Source of the DNA: JAWWOW01 sp033851265 | GTDB taxonomy: Bacteria > Actinomycetota > Actinomycetes > JAWWOW01 | Reading direction: 5' to 3' | Assembly (NCBI GenBank): GCA_033851265.1 | Contig: JAWWOW010000025.1 | Coordinates: 127,982 to 191,981 of the forward strand | Length of the DNA: 64,000 nucleotides | Notes under the pieces: generated by a model | The model's database searches: none | What the model saw: the letters and a program-made list of their open reading frames with translations, nothing else | What the model was told of the DNA's origin: nothing | Program-made: the position numbers and the translations under genes | Shown: piece by piece, positions 8,132 to 17,506 of the stretch | Layout of the letters: each line of letters starts with the position of its first letter | How positions within the stretch are numbered: position 1 is the first letter of the stretch

Positions 8132-9466
8132 ATGTACGACACGTTTTGGACCAGGCAGGGGTATCGACTCCTCGGCTTGGTCTTTTTCACCATCGTCGGC
8201 AGCCTCATCGCGCTGTCGCTCCAGGCCTACAGCAAGGCGTTCACGCCCATCACCAAGGTCGACCTAGAGGTCAGTGGGTCTGGTCAGCTGCTGCTGCCGG
8301 GATCCGACGTCAAGGTGCGTGGTCTTCTCGTCGGTGAAGTCCGCTCGATCGACTCGAACGGGCAGCACGCGACGATCCACATGGCGTTGCATCCGGCCGA
8401 TGCCCACAAGCTGCCCGCGAATGTCACCGCACGCATCACGCCAAAGACCGTCTTCGGCGAGAAGTACGTCGATCTGATGATGCCGAGCGACCCGGTCGAG
8501 CAGTCGCTTGCCGAAGCGCCGCGGGGGGCGGGCAACGTACCGACGATCGGTCTGGACCGGTCCAAGCCTGCGCTCGAGATCAGCCGAGTGCTGAGTGACG
8601 TGCTCCCGCTGCTGCGCAGCATCAACCCGCAGCAGCTGAGCCTCACGCTCACGGCGGTCGCGTCCGCACTGGAAGGGCGCGGGGAGAAGCTCGGGGAGAC
8701 GATGGAGCTGCTCGACAGCTACCTGATCGGGTTCAACCCTCAGATCGACGTGCTCAAGCAGGACATCACGAAGCTGGCCGACGTCGCGACGACGTACGAC
8801 GCAGCGGCGCCCGATCTGCTTCGCATCCTGAACAACCTCATCGTCACGAGCCGCACGGTGGTCGCCGAGAAGGAGACCATCGCAACTTTCCTCAGCGACG
8901 TGACACAGACTGCAAACAAGACGAACAGCCTGTTGACGCGCTCGGCCACGAACCTGATCCAGGTCAACAAGGTCAACAAGGACCTGCTGGCCCTGCTCGC
9001 GAGGTACTCCCCGGAGTTCCCTTGCTTCTTCGAGGGATACGCCAAGCTCGGCCCACAGGTGCGGGACTCTCTCGGTACGACGCGCGAAACGCTCAAGAGC
9101 GCACATATCGTCATTGAGTTCGGCAGGGCGGTGCCGGAGTACCAATACCCGATCGACCTGCCGGAGTACAACGACAATCGCGGGCCCAACTGCTACGGCT
9201 TGCCCAACCCGCAGGTCCCCCTCCCGCAGATCCATCTCAACGACGGCACCGAGGACGACCCGCGCTTTAACCCCCCCACGAACGCTCAGTTCTCCGGCAC
9301 CAGCGCTGGTCCGGCATCGACCGGCGGCCCTGGGTCGGCCGCCGAGCGCAGCATGGTCGACGCGCTGCTGGCGCCGGTATTGCAGACCAACTCCGTCAGC
9401 GTCCCTGACATCGCCGATCTGCTGTGGGGCCCGATGGCGCGGGGACAGCAGGTGAGCCTGCGATGA
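8132..9466 (+). CDS. mceA: Mce family protein, first of six (MceA position)
   Basis: 444 aa with an N-terminal membrane anchor (residues ~13-33), the MlaD/MCE domain just after it (GSGQLLLPGSDVKVRGLLVG through VFGEKYVDLMMP) and a long helical region typical of actinobacterial Mce needle subunits, ending in a Pro- and Gly-rich tail. MCE domains form hexameric rings and the helical parts a hydrophobic tube carrying lipids. The six different Mce proteins of this locus would give a heterohexamer. The C-terminus is degenerate and low in complexity (GTSAGPASTGGPG). Confidence 0.9.
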   Translation: MYDTFWTRQGYRLLGLVFFTIVGSLIALSLQAYSKAFTPITKVDLEVSGSGQLLLPGSDVKVRGLLVGEVRSIDSNGQHATIHMALHPADAHKLPANVTARITPKTVFGEKYVDLMMPSDPVEQSLAEAPRGAGNVPTIGLDRSKPALEISRVLSDVLPLLRSINPQQLSLTLTAVASALEGRGEKLGETMELLDSYLIGFNPQIDVLKQDITKLADVATTYDAAAPDLLRILNNLIVTSRTVVAEKETIATFLSDVTQTANKTNSLLTRSATNLIQVNKVNKDLLALLARYSPEFPCFFEGYAKLGPQVRDSLGTTRETLKSAHIVIEFGRAVPEYQYPIDLPEYNDNRGPNCYGLPNPQVPLPQIHLNDGTEDDPRFNPPTNAQFSGTSAGPASTGGPGSAAERSMVDALLAPVLQTNSVSVPDIADLLWGPMARGQQVSLR

Positions 9467-10491
9467 CCGACACCATCCGCACCGGCCCGGCCGCGATCAA
9501 GTTCGGCATCTTCACGGTCGTCACATTGTTCGCTACCGCGATACTCGGCATGACCGTCGCCAACATGCAGTTCAAGGCGACCCACGGCTACAAGGCGATA
9601 TTCAGCGACGCGACGTTCCTCCACCACGGTGACGACGTGCGACTCGCCGGTGTGCGGGTCGGCACGATCGGCTCGATCAAGCTGCACGAGGGGACGCTGG
9701 CGGAGGTCTCCTTCACCGTCGAGAAGGCCGTCCCCATCACGCCCAACACCCGCGCCGAGATTCGTTATCGCAACCTCATCGGACAGCGTTACCTGGCCTT
9801 GGTCGACACCGCGGGGAGGGGCGAGCGAGTCCGTCCTGGCTACACGATTCCGCTGGAGCGCACCGTTCCTGCGCTCAACCTGACGCAGCTGTTCAACGGC
9901 TTCCGGCCGTTGCTGCAGGGGCTGACGCCCGATGACGTCAACAAGCTGTCCTACGGGATCATCCGGGTCCTGCAGGGCGAAGGCGGCACCGTCGATGCAC
10001 TGCTGTCGCAGACCGCGTCGCTGAGCAGCACGCTCGCCGACCGCGACCAGCTCATCGGCCAGGTGATCAACAACCTGAATGCTGTGCTCGGGCCGGTCGC
10101 CCAGCGCGAAGGTGACCTGACCGACCTCGTCGTACAGCTGCAGCGGCTGGTGACAGGCCTGTCGGGGGACCGCACGGCGATCGGCAACGCCCTTGTCGGG
10201 ATCAACGACCTGACCTCGACGACGTCGGACCTCCTTCGTGATGCACGGCCGTCACTGAAGGTCGACATCACCGAGCTCGGCAAGCTGACCAAGGCGCTCG
10301 ACACACCTTCGGGCCGGCATGAGATCGACAAGTACCTGAAGGAGCTGCCTGACCGCCTGCGTCTGACCGGTCCCGTCGTGGCGTACGGCTCGTGGATCAA
10401 CTTCTACCTGTGCGCCGTCAACTTCAAGGTGGGCCCGAATGTCACTGACGTGACGGCGGTTCACTACAACGAAGCGGCGAGGTGCTTCTGA
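9463..10491 (+). CDS. mceB: Mce family protein, second of six (MceB position)
   Basis: 342 aa from the ATG at 9463, which overlaps the preceding stop in an ATGA arrangement. One N-terminal membrane segment (FGIFTVVTLFATAILGMTVA), then the MCE domain with LHHGDDVRLAGVRVGTIGSI and YRNLIGQRYLALVD, followed by a helical region with repeated TxxLxxRDQLIGQVINNLN. The shortest Mce protein of the locus, as MceB usually is. It ends in a region with two cysteines (LCAVNF, AARCF) that could be disulfide-bonded outside the cell. Confidence 0.9.
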   Translation: MTDTIRTGPAAIKFGIFTVVTLFATAILGMTVANMQFKATHGYKAIFSDATFLHHGDDVRLAGVRVGTIGSIKLHEGTLAEVSFTVEKAVPITPNTRAEIRYRNLIGQRYLALVDTAGRGERVRPGYTIPLERTVPALNLTQLFNGFRPLLQGLTPDDVNKLSYGIIRVLQGEGGTVDALLSQTASLSSTLADRDQLIGQVINNLNAVLGPVAQREGDLTDLVVQLQRLVTGLSGDRTAIGNALVGINDLTSTTSDLLRDARPSLKVDITELGKLTKALDTPSGRHEIDKYLKELPDRLRLTGPVVAYGSWINFYLCAVNFKVGPNVTDVTAVHYNEAARCF

Positions 10492-11540
10492 TGAAGCGCC
10501 CGAGCTGGCTTCCCAGGATCCCGGCCTTCCGGGAGATGAACCCTCAGCCGATCGGCGCTGCCTTCATCGCCGTGGTGCTCGTCCTGATGTACGTCGCGTT
10601 CAACATCACCTCGCTGCCGCTCTTCGGCGGCGGCACGAAATACTCCGCGCAGTTCTCCGAGGCGGCCGGGCTGCGCAAAGGCGACGACGTCCGCGTTGCC
10701 GGCGTCGAGGTCGGCACGGTGACCGGTGTGCGACTCGAGGGCTCGCATGTCCGGGTGGACTTCACGGTGGGCAAGGGCGCCAAGGTCGGTGCCGATCCCA
10801 AGCTGTCGATCGAGATCGCGACGTTGCTCGGCAACAAGTACATCCTGCTCGAGCCAGGGTTCCCCGGCGAGTGGGATCACCTCAAGGAGCTGCCGCTCGA
10901 GCGGACCAGGGCCCCCTACGACGTCACGGCGGCGTTCGGCGACTTGTCGGAGACGGTCGGTGCCATCAACACCGACCAGCTCGCCGAAGCCCTGAACACC
11001 GTGTCCGCGACGTTCAAGAACAGTCCGCCGCAGGTCAAGGCAGCCCTCGACGGTCTGAGCCGCCTCTCGCGCACCATCTCCGCACGCGACACGCAGATCG
11101 GACAGCTGCTGAGAAACGCCGAGTCGGTCAGTGGCGTGCTCGATCGCAACCGGCAACAGATCGTTGCGCTGCTAGGCGATGGAGACAAGCTGCTGCAAGA
11201 GATCCACGCGCGACGCGAAGTCATTCATGAGCTGCTCCTCAGCACGGCGTCGTTGGCGACCGAGCTGCGCGGCCTAGTGCGGGACAACCAGGCGGCGATC
11301 ACACCTGCGTTGCAGCACCTCAAGAGCGTGCTCGACGTGCTCGTGTCCAACCAGAACAACCTCGACCAGATCCTCCAACTGATCTTCCCGTGGACCCGCA
11401 CCCTCATCGACTCGGTGGGCACCGGGCCATGGTTCGACGCGATCGTGCAGAACCTGCCGCTGCCGCTGCTGACAGGAACCGCCCCGGCGAACGCTCCGGC
11501 GAACCGCAGCCTCCAAGACATGCTCGGGCTGGGGGGGTGA
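10491..11540 (+). CDS. mceC: Mce family protein, third of six (MceC position)
   Basis: 349 aa from the ATG at 10491 (one-base overlap with the preceding stop; a GTG at 10482 is in frame). N-terminal anchor about residues 18-38, MCE domain with GLRKGDDVRVAGVEVGTV and IATLLGNKYILLEPG, then helices containing SRTISARDTQIGQLLRNAE. The C-terminus has GPWFDAIVQNLPLPLL and no Pro-rich tail. The conserved architecture and tight coupling leave little doubt about family membership; the substrate is unknown. Confidence 0.9.
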   Translation: MKRPSWLPRIPAFREMNPQPIGAAFIAVVLVLMYVAFNITSLPLFGGGTKYSAQFSEAAGLRKGDDVRVAGVEVGTVTGVRLEGSHVRVDFTVGKGAKVGADPKLSIEIATLLGNKYILLEPGFPGEWDHLKELPLERTRAPYDVTAAFGDLSETVGAINTDQLAEALNTVSATFKNSPPQVKAALDGLSRLSRTISARDTQIGQLLRNAESVSGVLDRNRQQIVALLGDGDKLLQEIHARREVIHELLLSTASLATELRGLVRDNQAAITPALQHLKSVLDVLVSNQNNLDQILQLIFPWTRTLIDSVGTGPWFDAIVQNLPLPLLTGTAPANAPANRSLQDMLGLGG

Positions 11541-11544
11541 CGGC

Positions 11545-12693
11545 GTGCGCGGACTGATGGCGACGCGGCTCGTACGCATCGGTGTCCCCGTCGTACTGGC
11601 TGCGGTGCTGATCGCCTACGTGGTGCGTGTGGTGACGAGCGGCAGCGATGCACACGTGACCGCGTACTTCCCGCGCGCGGTGCATCTCTACAAGGGCTCC
11701 GACGTCGACATCCTCGGCATCAAGGTCGGCACCGTCACCAAGATCACACCCGAGGGCGACCGGGTTCGCGTCGAGATGACGTACGACAAGAAGTACAAGC
11801 TCCCCGCCGACGTGCACGCCGTCATCGTCATGCCGACCGTCGTCGCCGACCGCTACGTGCAGTTCGTGCCGGCGTATGAGAGCGGCCCGGTGCTAGCGGA
11901 TAAGGCGACGCTAGACCTAGAGAAGAACCGGGTCCCGGTGGAGCTGGACCAGGTATACGAGCAGCTGATCCGGTTGTCCACCTCGCTCGGACCGAACGGA
12001 GCCAACAAGGACGGCTCGCTCTCCCGTGCGGTGACCGTGCTCGCGAACAACCTGCGTGGGCAGGGCGCAAAGGCCAACACCACGATCAAAGGTATTGCTG
12101 ACCTGACTGGCACCCTGGGTGACAACCGCGACGCGCTGTTCGGCACCGTGCGCAACCTGCAGGGGTTCACCACGTCGCTAGCGGCCAATGACAGCACGGT
12201 GCGTTCGTTCACCGAGCTGCTCGCTCGCGTCTCCGGTCAGCTCGACGCGGAGCGGGAAGAGCTTGCCGGGGCCTTGCACAACTTGACCCTCGCGCTGCCG
12301 GAGGTCACGTCGTTCATCCGGGACAACCGGTCGCTCGTAGCAGCGAACATCGCTCAGCTGCAGCGGGTCGCCAAGGTTCTCGACAAGGAAAAAAAGAACA
12401 TCAATGACGTCCTGAAGATCGCCCCACTGGGTCTGCACAACTTCACTCACCTCTACAACGCGCAGTTGGCTGGGGAGAACGGCCGGATCAACTTCACCGA
12501 CAAGACGGAAAACCCGAGCATCTTCATCTGTTCGTCGTTGGTCTCGTTGACGGCGCAGACGCAGCTGCAGTTCGATCAGCTGAACGCAACCTGCGATTCG
12601 TTGTTCGGTAACAGCATCAACGTCATGCCGTTCGTCAACAGCATTCCCGACCCCACCCTGGCCGGTGTCCTTCCGGGGCGGGCTGCCGGATGA
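11545..12693 (+). CDS. mceD: Mce family protein, fourth of six (MceD position)
   Basis: 382 aa, starting at GTG 11545 (ATG at 11557 is the alternative), four bases after the preceding stop. Anchor at residues ~12-30, MCE domain with YKGSDVDILGIKVGTVTKI and PTVVADRYVQFVP, then a long helical stretch. The C-terminal part has two cysteines (FICSSLV and NATCDSLFG) that could form an extracytoplasmic disulfide, linking it loosely to thiol oxidation. The downstream gene starts within its last codons. Confidence 0.9.
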   Translation: MRGLMATRLVRIGVPVVLAAVLIAYVVRVVTSGSDAHVTAYFPRAVHLYKGSDVDILGIKVGTVTKITPEGDRVRVEMTYDKKYKLPADVHAVIVMPTVVADRYVQFVPAYESGPVLADKATLDLEKNRVPVELDQVYEQLIRLSTSLGPNGANKDGSLSRAVTVLANNLRGQGAKANTTIKGIADLTGTLGDNRDALFGTVRNLQGFTTSLAANDSTVRSFTELLARVSGQLDAEREELAGALHNLTLALPEVTSFIRDNRSLVAANIAQLQRVAKVLDKEKKNINDVLKIAPLGLHNFTHLYNAQLAGENGRINFTDKTENPSIFICSSLVSLTAQTQLQFDQLNATCDSLFGNSINVMPFVNSIPDPTLAGVLPGRAAG

Positions 12694-13862
12694 TGCGCCC
12701 CCGCCTCCGGCTCGCAGCCTCCGTACTCGGCACGCTCGTGGTGCTGTCGGGGTGCTCCTTCAACGGCGTTTACTCCCTGCCGTTGCCCGGAGCCGTCGCC
12801 AACCGCGGGGCGACGTACACCGTCACTGTGGAGTTCCGCGACGCGCTCGACCTCGTGCCCTACTCGGCCGTGAAGGTCAACGACGCGATCGTCGGCCACG
12901 TGCACGCCGTGCGCTGGAAGATCGGCCCCGACGGTCCCTTTGCCGAGGTCGACTGTCGCCTCAAGCAAAGCGTGAAGCTCCCTCGCAACGCATCCGCCAC
13001 CATCGCTGAGACGAGCCTGCTGGGCGAGAAGTACGTTGCCCTCGCCGCCCCGAGCACCGTGAAGGCAACCGGCCTGCTCGCGAACAACGACAGGGTCGGT
13101 TTGGAGAGCACCGATCGGGCGGCCACCGTGGAAGAGGTGCTGTCATCACTCTCGCTGTTGCTCAACGGCGGCGGCCTCGCCCAGGTGAAGGTCATCGCTG
13201 CCGAGCTCAACAACGCGTTCTCCGGCCGGGAGCCGGCGATTCGCGACTCGCTCGAGCGGCTGCGCACCGTGGTCACGGGCCTGAACGGTCAACGCAGTGA
13301 GATCGTGCGTGCGCTGGAGAACGTCAACAAGCTGGCGTCGACGCTGCGCCAGCAGGAAGGCGTGATCACCACCGCCCTCGAGACCATGCCACCCGCGCTT
13401 GGTGTGCTGAACGGTCAGCGCGAGCAGCTGACCACCATGCTCGAGGCGGTCGACAAGCTCGGTCGGACTGCGGGGTCAGTCATCCGCGCCAGTCGCGATG
13501 ATCTGCTGGCGAACCTCAAGGCCCTGGAACCGACGCTGACCAAGTTGGCCGAGGCGGGCAAGTACATCCCGCCCGCGCTCGACATGTTCCTCAACTACCC
13601 GTTCGCCACTGGCAGCGACAAGGTCTTCCACGGCGACTACGGCAACGTCTTCTTGACGATCGACCTGTACGGGCCGCAGCTCCTCCACAACTTCCAGACT
13701 CTGAACACGCCGGCACCGAAGGCGAACGCCCCAGCCGCGCCGTCGCCGTCGAAGCCGAAGGCACGCCCCCTGCCAACGCCGGTCCCGTTGCCTCAGCTGC
13801 CCGGTCCGCTGAATGACGGCCAAACGACGATCGACCGGTTGCTCTTGGGGGTGCTCCGATGA
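12690..13862 (+). CDS. mceE: Mce family lipoprotein, fifth of six (MceE position)
   Basis: 390 aa. The N-terminus is a lipoprotein signal peptide ending in LVVLSGC, with Cys22 as the lipidated residue, the hallmark of the fifth Mce protein (LprK-like) of actinobacterial loci. The MCE domain follows (LVPYSAVKVNDAIVGHV, TSLLGEKYVALAAP), then helices, and the C-terminus is a Pro/Ala/Lys-rich linker (KPKARPLPTPVPLPQLPG). It starts with ATG-ATG overlapping the mceD stop. It would sit on the outer face of the membrane as one of six ring subunits. Confidence 0.92.
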   Translation: MMRPRLRLAASVLGTLVVLSGCSFNGVYSLPLPGAVANRGATYTVTVEFRDALDLVPYSAVKVNDAIVGHVHAVRWKIGPDGPFAEVDCRLKQSVKLPRNASATIAETSLLGEKYVALAAPSTVKATGLLANNDRVGLESTDRAATVEEVLSSLSLLLNGGGLAQVKVIAAELNNAFSGREPAIRDSLERLRTVVTGLNGQRSEIVRALENVNKLASTLRQQEGVITTALETMPPALGVLNGQREQLTTMLEAVDKLGRTAGSVIRASRDDLLANLKALEPTLTKLAEAGKYIPPALDMFLNYPFATGSDKVFHGDYGNVFLTIDLYGPQLLHNFQTLNTPAPKANAPAAPSPSKPKARPLPTPVPLPQLPGPLNDGQTTIDRLLLGVLR

Positions 13863-15121
13863 TCCGACGGAGCGTCATCGTCAAGGTCGTCATCTTCGCC
13901 GTCGTCACCGTGCTCGGCGTCAGCTACACGGCGGTGAAGTACGTCCGAATCGGTGATGGGCTGCTGAACTCGTCGAAAACGGTGTACGTCGACATGGACG
14001 CGGCAGGCGGCATCTTCCCCAACAGCGAGGTGACTTACCGGGGCGTGCCCGTCGGACGGGTGACATCGGTCAAGGCGCGCGACAACTATTCAGGCGTACG
14101 CATGGGCTTGCTCATCAACAGTGGGCCCGAAGTGCCCAACGACTTGGATGTCGTCATCGCCAACGGATCGGCCATCGGCGAGCAGTACGTCGACCTGCAG
14201 CCGAGGCGGCGGACCGGGCCGTACCTCAAGGACGGCGAGCTGATCAAGGATGACAAGCCGACGTTGCCGATCGAGACAGCGACGTTGCTGATGAATCTCG
14301 ACCAGTTGGTCAACTCCGTCCCCAAGGACGACCTACAGACCGTCATCTCCGAGTTGGGCACGGCGTTCGCGAAAACTGGGCCCGATTTGCAACGCATCAT
14401 CGACGCCAGCCATGCCCTGCTCACCGAGGCGTCGGCGGCTCTGCCGCAGACGATCGCGCTGCTGCGCGATGGCCGCACGGTGCTCGACACTCAGAACGAC
14501 CAAGCCAGTGCCATAGCGGAGTTCGCCAAGCACTTGGCGTCGTTCACTGCTCAACTGCGCGCGAGCGACTCCGACCTCCGAGGCGCGCTGGAGCTCGGTA
14601 TCCCCGCGGCGGCTCAGCTGACTGGTCTCGTCGATTCCGTCAGTGCAACCTTGCCGATGCTGCTCGGCAACCTGGTCAATGTCGGCCAGGTTGCAGCACT
14701 GCACGTCAACGACATCAAGCAGGTGCTCATCGTCTACCCCTACCTCGTGGCGGCATCGTTCACGACGTTCCCCGGCAACGGCACCACCGTCTTCGGCGTC
14801 CCGATGAACCAGAACGGGATGCCGCCGGCGTGCACGCAGGGCTACCCGCCGCCGTCGACACAGCGGGTGCCGGAAGACACCACCCAGCGCACCCCTTATC
14901 CGTACAACGCTTTCTGTCAGGCGCCCGGCGACTCACCGGATGGAACGAGCGTGCGCGGCACACGCAATGCCCCCGGCAACCGGTCCAACGCGACCATCAA
15001 CAACACCGCCGTGACGACCAACAACTACCGGGTAGCCTCCACCGGAGGTCAGCAACGGATCATGGGAGACAACTCGTGGCAGTGGCTTCTGGCCGGTCCG
15101 ATGGGGGCCGGCTCCGACTAG
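13859..15121 (+). CDS. mceF: Mce family protein, sixth of six (MceF position)
   Basis: 420 aa; its ATG overlaps the mceE stop (ATGA). N-terminal anchor, MCE domain with GGIFPNSEVTYRGVPVGRV and GSAIGEQYVDLQP, then helices. The C-terminal ~110 residues are rich in Pro, Asn, Thr and Gly with two Cys (PPACTQG and NAFCQAP), a disordered tail as in many MceF proteins. The last 46 bases are shared with the start of the Mce-associated gene in another frame, a larger overlap than elsewhere in the operon. Confidence 0.9.
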   Translation: MIRRSVIVKVVIFAVVTVLGVSYTAVKYVRIGDGLLNSSKTVYVDMDAAGGIFPNSEVTYRGVPVGRVTSVKARDNYSGVRMGLLINSGPEVPNDLDVVIANGSAIGEQYVDLQPRRRTGPYLKDGELIKDDKPTLPIETATLLMNLDQLVNSVPKDDLQTVISELGTAFAKTGPDLQRIIDASHALLTEASAALPQTIALLRDGRTVLDTQNDQASAIAEFAKHLASFTAQLRASDSDLRGALELGIPAAAQLTGLVDSVSATLPMLLGNLVNVGQVAALHVNDIKQVLIVYPYLVAASFTTFPGNGTTVFGVPMNQNGMPPACTQGYPPPSTQRVPEDTTQRTPYPYNAFCQAPGDSPDGTSVRGTRNAPGNRSNATINNTAVTTNNYRVASTGGQQRIMGDNSWQWLLAGPMGAGSD

Positions 15122-15609
15122 TCGCCACGGTGCTGCTCAGTCTGTTGCTCGCTGCGCTGCTCGCATTCGGTGCGCTGGTCTACGTGAAATACCGTGACGA
15201 GGGCGACAAGCAGGACGTGCGCACGGCTGCCATGGCCGCGGCCCGCCTCGAGGCGTTGAACCTCACGACGATCGACTACAAGGACACCGATGCTGCGGTC
15301 GACCGCATTCTGTCGTTGGCGACCGGAACGTTGTCGACGCAATTCAAGACGCAGCGCGGCCAGCTCGGTCCGTTGCTCGCCGGCACCAAGTCGGTCTCCG
15401 TCGGGTCAGTTCTCGAGACCGGCTTGGTGAGCCTCAAAGGCAAGAACGCAGAGGTCCTCGTCGCCGTCGACGCAACGGTCACCACGCAACCCGCTGGCAG
15501 CACGAAGGCACAGCGCGCGGTGAAGCACTACCGGATGTCGATGAAGTTGCAGCAGGTCGCCAGCCACTGGCTGATCTCCGACGTCGGCTTCACGGGGTTG
15601 GCAACATGA
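15076..15609 (+). CDS. Mce-associated membrane protein, first copy
   Basis: 177 aa from a GTG at 15076 with GGGAG seven bases upstream; the open frame runs further up to 14830 but through mceF out of frame. An N-terminal membrane segment (VATVLLSLLLAALLAFGALVYV) precedes an extracytoplasmic domain with TAAMAAARLEALNLTTIDY and a C-terminal HYRMSMKLQQVASHWLISDV, the pattern of Mam/VirB8-like NTF2-fold proteins found after mce genes. Such proteins stabilise Mce complexes in mycobacteria. It overlaps mceF by 46 bases and the next gene by four. Confidence 0.85.
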   Translation: MAVASGRSDGGRLRLVATVLLSLLLAALLAFGALVYVKYRDEGDKQDVRTAAMAAARLEALNLTTIDYKDTDAAVDRILSLATGTLSTQFKTQRGQLGPLLAGTKSVSVGSVLETGLVSLKGKNAEVLVAVDATVTTQPAGSTKAQRAVKHYRMSMKLQQVASHWLISDVGFTGLAT

Positions 15610-16169
15610 GCGAGCCGGAGCAGGAGACTCCAGCGGCGCCTCGGCAGCATGGTCGGCACCGGCGCGAGGCGGGACGACCTGCTCGGCGTGGCGGGCCGCC
15701 ACGAGGTGCCGTGCTCGTGTTGACCGTGCTCTGCGTCGTCGTTGCCGCGCTCGACGTGCTGTTACTCCTGCGCTTGCAAGACCGGCGGGACAGCGAGGAC
15801 GCGCGGACCGACGCGGTGACGGCCGCGAAGACATCCGTCATCGAGATCCTGTCCTACGACTACCGCAGCCTCGACAAGGACATTGCTGCGGCCAAGGGCC
15901 GGTCTACCGGCGCGTTCCTCGCGGAGTACTCCTCGACCGCGAGCAGGCTGCTCGCCCAGGCCAAGCAGCTGAAGGCCGTCGTACAAGCGAGCGTCGCGTC
16001 GACGTCGGTGGTGTCGTCGTCTTCCGGCCGGGTGGTCGTGCTCGCCTTCGTCGACCAAGCGACAGTGAAGGCGGGGGACAAGCAGACGCGGATCGATCAA
16101 AACCGCGTGCGGATGACGATGCAGAAGGTGAAGGGCCGCTGGCTCGTCGCCCAACTGGATGCGCTCTAA
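15606..16169 (+). CDS. Mce-associated membrane protein, second copy
   Basis: 187 aa, paralogue of the preceding protein. A long, basic, Pro/Arg-rich cytoplasmic N-terminus (~35 residues) comes before the membrane helix, then TAAKTSVIEILSYDYRSLDKDI and a C-terminal RVRMTMQKVKGRWLVAQLDAL. Its ATG overlaps the previous stop by four bases, so it is the last gene of the mce locus. The cytoplasmic extension distinguishes it from the first copy and could contact other proteins or membrane lipids; this is inference. Confidence 0.85.
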   Translation: MSEPEQETPAAPRQHGRHRREAGRPARRGGPPRGAVLVLTVLCVVVAALDVLLLLRLQDRRDSEDARTDAVTAAKTSVIEILSYDYRSLDKDIAAAKGRSTGAFLAEYSSTASRLLAQAKQLKAVVQASVASTSVVSSSSGRVVVLAFVDQATVKAGDKQTRIDQNRVRMTMQKVKGRWLVAQLDAL

Positions 16170-16177
16170 CGCCGGCG

Positions 16178-16669
16178 CTACGAGCGGGGTTCGGGGAAGC
16201 GGAACGCCTTGGGCGGCGGTGACATGTCCGCGCGGGGGCAGCTGGCCAAGTCCAGTCCACCGAAGCTGAGCGCCTCGTCGCAGAGCGACTCGACGGTCCA
16301 GTCGTGGTCCGCCCCGAGCCTGGTGATCGTGGCGCGGTAGATGGTGATTTCGTAGCGCGTCGGAGTGCCATAGGCGACCTGGATGCTGCCCAAGAGTTCG
16401 GCGCTGCCTTCGGAGCCACCTGGTCCGTCCCAGGGCCGGTCGTACCGGCGCCAGATGTTGGGTTGCGCGTGCCAGAAGCCGCCGTTGTTCACGTCGCGGA
16501 GAGCCATCTCGACAAGGACGGCTCGCGCGTTGGACTCCGGGAGGATGGCCGCGGGCCGGATGACCTCGGAGATGACGCCTTCGTCGAAGGCCTCCGAGAC
16601 GAGTAGTTCGAGTTCGTTCATGGCGCTGCCGAAGCCGTCGCCACGCTCATCACCCCTGGATGTACTCAT
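16178..16669 (-). CDS. Conserved actinobacterial hypothetical protein
   Basis: 163 aa if started at the ATG at 16669; other in-frame ATGs are at 16705 and 16621, and none has a clear ribosome site. The core contains VEMALRDVNNGGFWHAQPNIWRR and LLGSIQVAYGTPTRYEITIYRA, phrases I recall from conserved actinobacterial proteins annotated only as hypothetical, so the gene is real. It ends in a Pro-rich DMSPPPKAFRFPEP. Soluble, no catalytic motif recognised. It converges on the mce locus with only eight bases between stops, and diverges from the DUF3145 gene. Confidence 0.7.
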   Translation of the reverse strand: MSTSRGDERGDGFGSAMNELELLVSEAFDEGVISEVIRPAAILPESNARAVLVEMALRDVNNGGFWHAQPNIWRRYDRPWDGPGGSEGSAELLGSIQVAYGTPTRYEITIYRATITRLGADHDWTVESLCDEALSFGGLDLASCPRADMSPPPKAFRFPEPRS

Positions 16670-16938
16670 GTGGTGTCCATCGACGAACGGCGCTGCCGAC
16701 TTCATGGTCCGTTCTGACTCCCGATGTGGGCCTGTTGGACTCGGCCGTTCAGCCGAGTGAGGTGGCTTATGACCCGGCTGTCCGGTTCGTGCGCCTCCGC
16801 GTGCCTGCTGGTACGCGCGGGAACTGTGAGGCACTATGTGAACGGATCCGACCGCGATCGGCGCAGAGGTGGCTGGGGAAGGCGCACCTCAACCCTGATG
16901 GGCGCCGTGCTAGGTCGGAGGTTCGCGTGTCCGCAGCG

Positions 16939-17445
16939 ATGTCCGTCCCGAGCTCTGCCCGGGGCGTGCTGTATGTCCATTCGTGCCCGCCTGCGCTGTG
17001 CCCGCACGTCGAGTGGGCGGTGGCAGCGCTGCTCGGCGTACCCGTGAGCCTCACCTGGACCGCCCAGCCGGCCACGACCGGGTCCCTCCGCGCCGAAGTT
17101 GCCTGGCGTGGCCGGTCCGGCACTGCCGGCCGGATCGCAGCCGCACTGCGTGAGTGGTCGTTGTTGCGATTCGAGGTGACCGAGGATCCCGGCTACGGCT
17201 ATGACGGAGAGCGGTACGCCGTGACGCCGTCGCTGGGGTTGTTCCGCGCAATCATGAGTGCGAATGGTGACGTGCTCGTCGGTGAGGACCGACTCCGCGC
17301 GCTTCTCGGCAGCGCGCAAGACACAACGGCACTCGCACACGGATTGGAGCGATTGCTCGGGTCCGCCTGGGACGAAGAGCTCGAGCCCTACCGCGAAGCG
17401 GGCGAAGGCGCGCCGGTGCGCTGGCTGCACGCAGCGGGGGGCTAA
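16939..17445 (+). CDS. DUF3145 family protein
   Basis: 168 aa from the ATG at 16939 (GTG at 16927 also possible). The start ARGVLYVHSCPPALCPHVEW and the later GRIAAALREWSLLRFEVTED, GERYAVTPSLGLFRA and LVGEDRLRALLG are diagnostic of DUF3145, a family found in actinobacteria next to fatty-acid synthesis genes, as here (accD is 0.7 kb away). The function is not established. The open frame runs upstream to 16660, but that part overlaps the divergent gene and lacks the family pattern. Confidence 0.88.
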   Translation: MSVPSSARGVLYVHSCPPALCPHVEWAVAALLGVPVSLTWTAQPATTGSLRAEVAWRGRSGTAGRIAAALREWSLLRFEVTEDPGYGYDGERYAVTPSLGLFRAIMSANGDVLVGEDRLRALLGSAQDTTALAHGLERLLGSAWDEELEPYREAGEGAPVRWLHAAGG

Positions 17446-17461
17446 CGCTGGCGAATACGAA

Positions 17462-17490
17462 GACGGCCGGGGGAATGTCCCCCGGCCGTC
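17462..17490. terminator. Bidirectional hairpin terminator between convergent genes
   Basis: Perfect 13-bp inverted repeat (gacggccggggga and its complement) with a three-base loop, centred between the stop of the DUF3145 gene (17445) and the stop of the minus-strand secreted protein gene (17507). There is no T-run, as is common in high-G+C actinobacteria. It would serve both convergent transcripts. Confidence 0.85.
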
Positions 17491-17506
17491 TCGACGTGCG
17501 AGTGAA

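Noticed and set aside
16660..16938. Upstream extension of the DUF3145 protein
   Set aside because: It overlaps the start of the divergent gene and lacks the conserved family beginning; the ATG at 16939 is the first with the known pattern.
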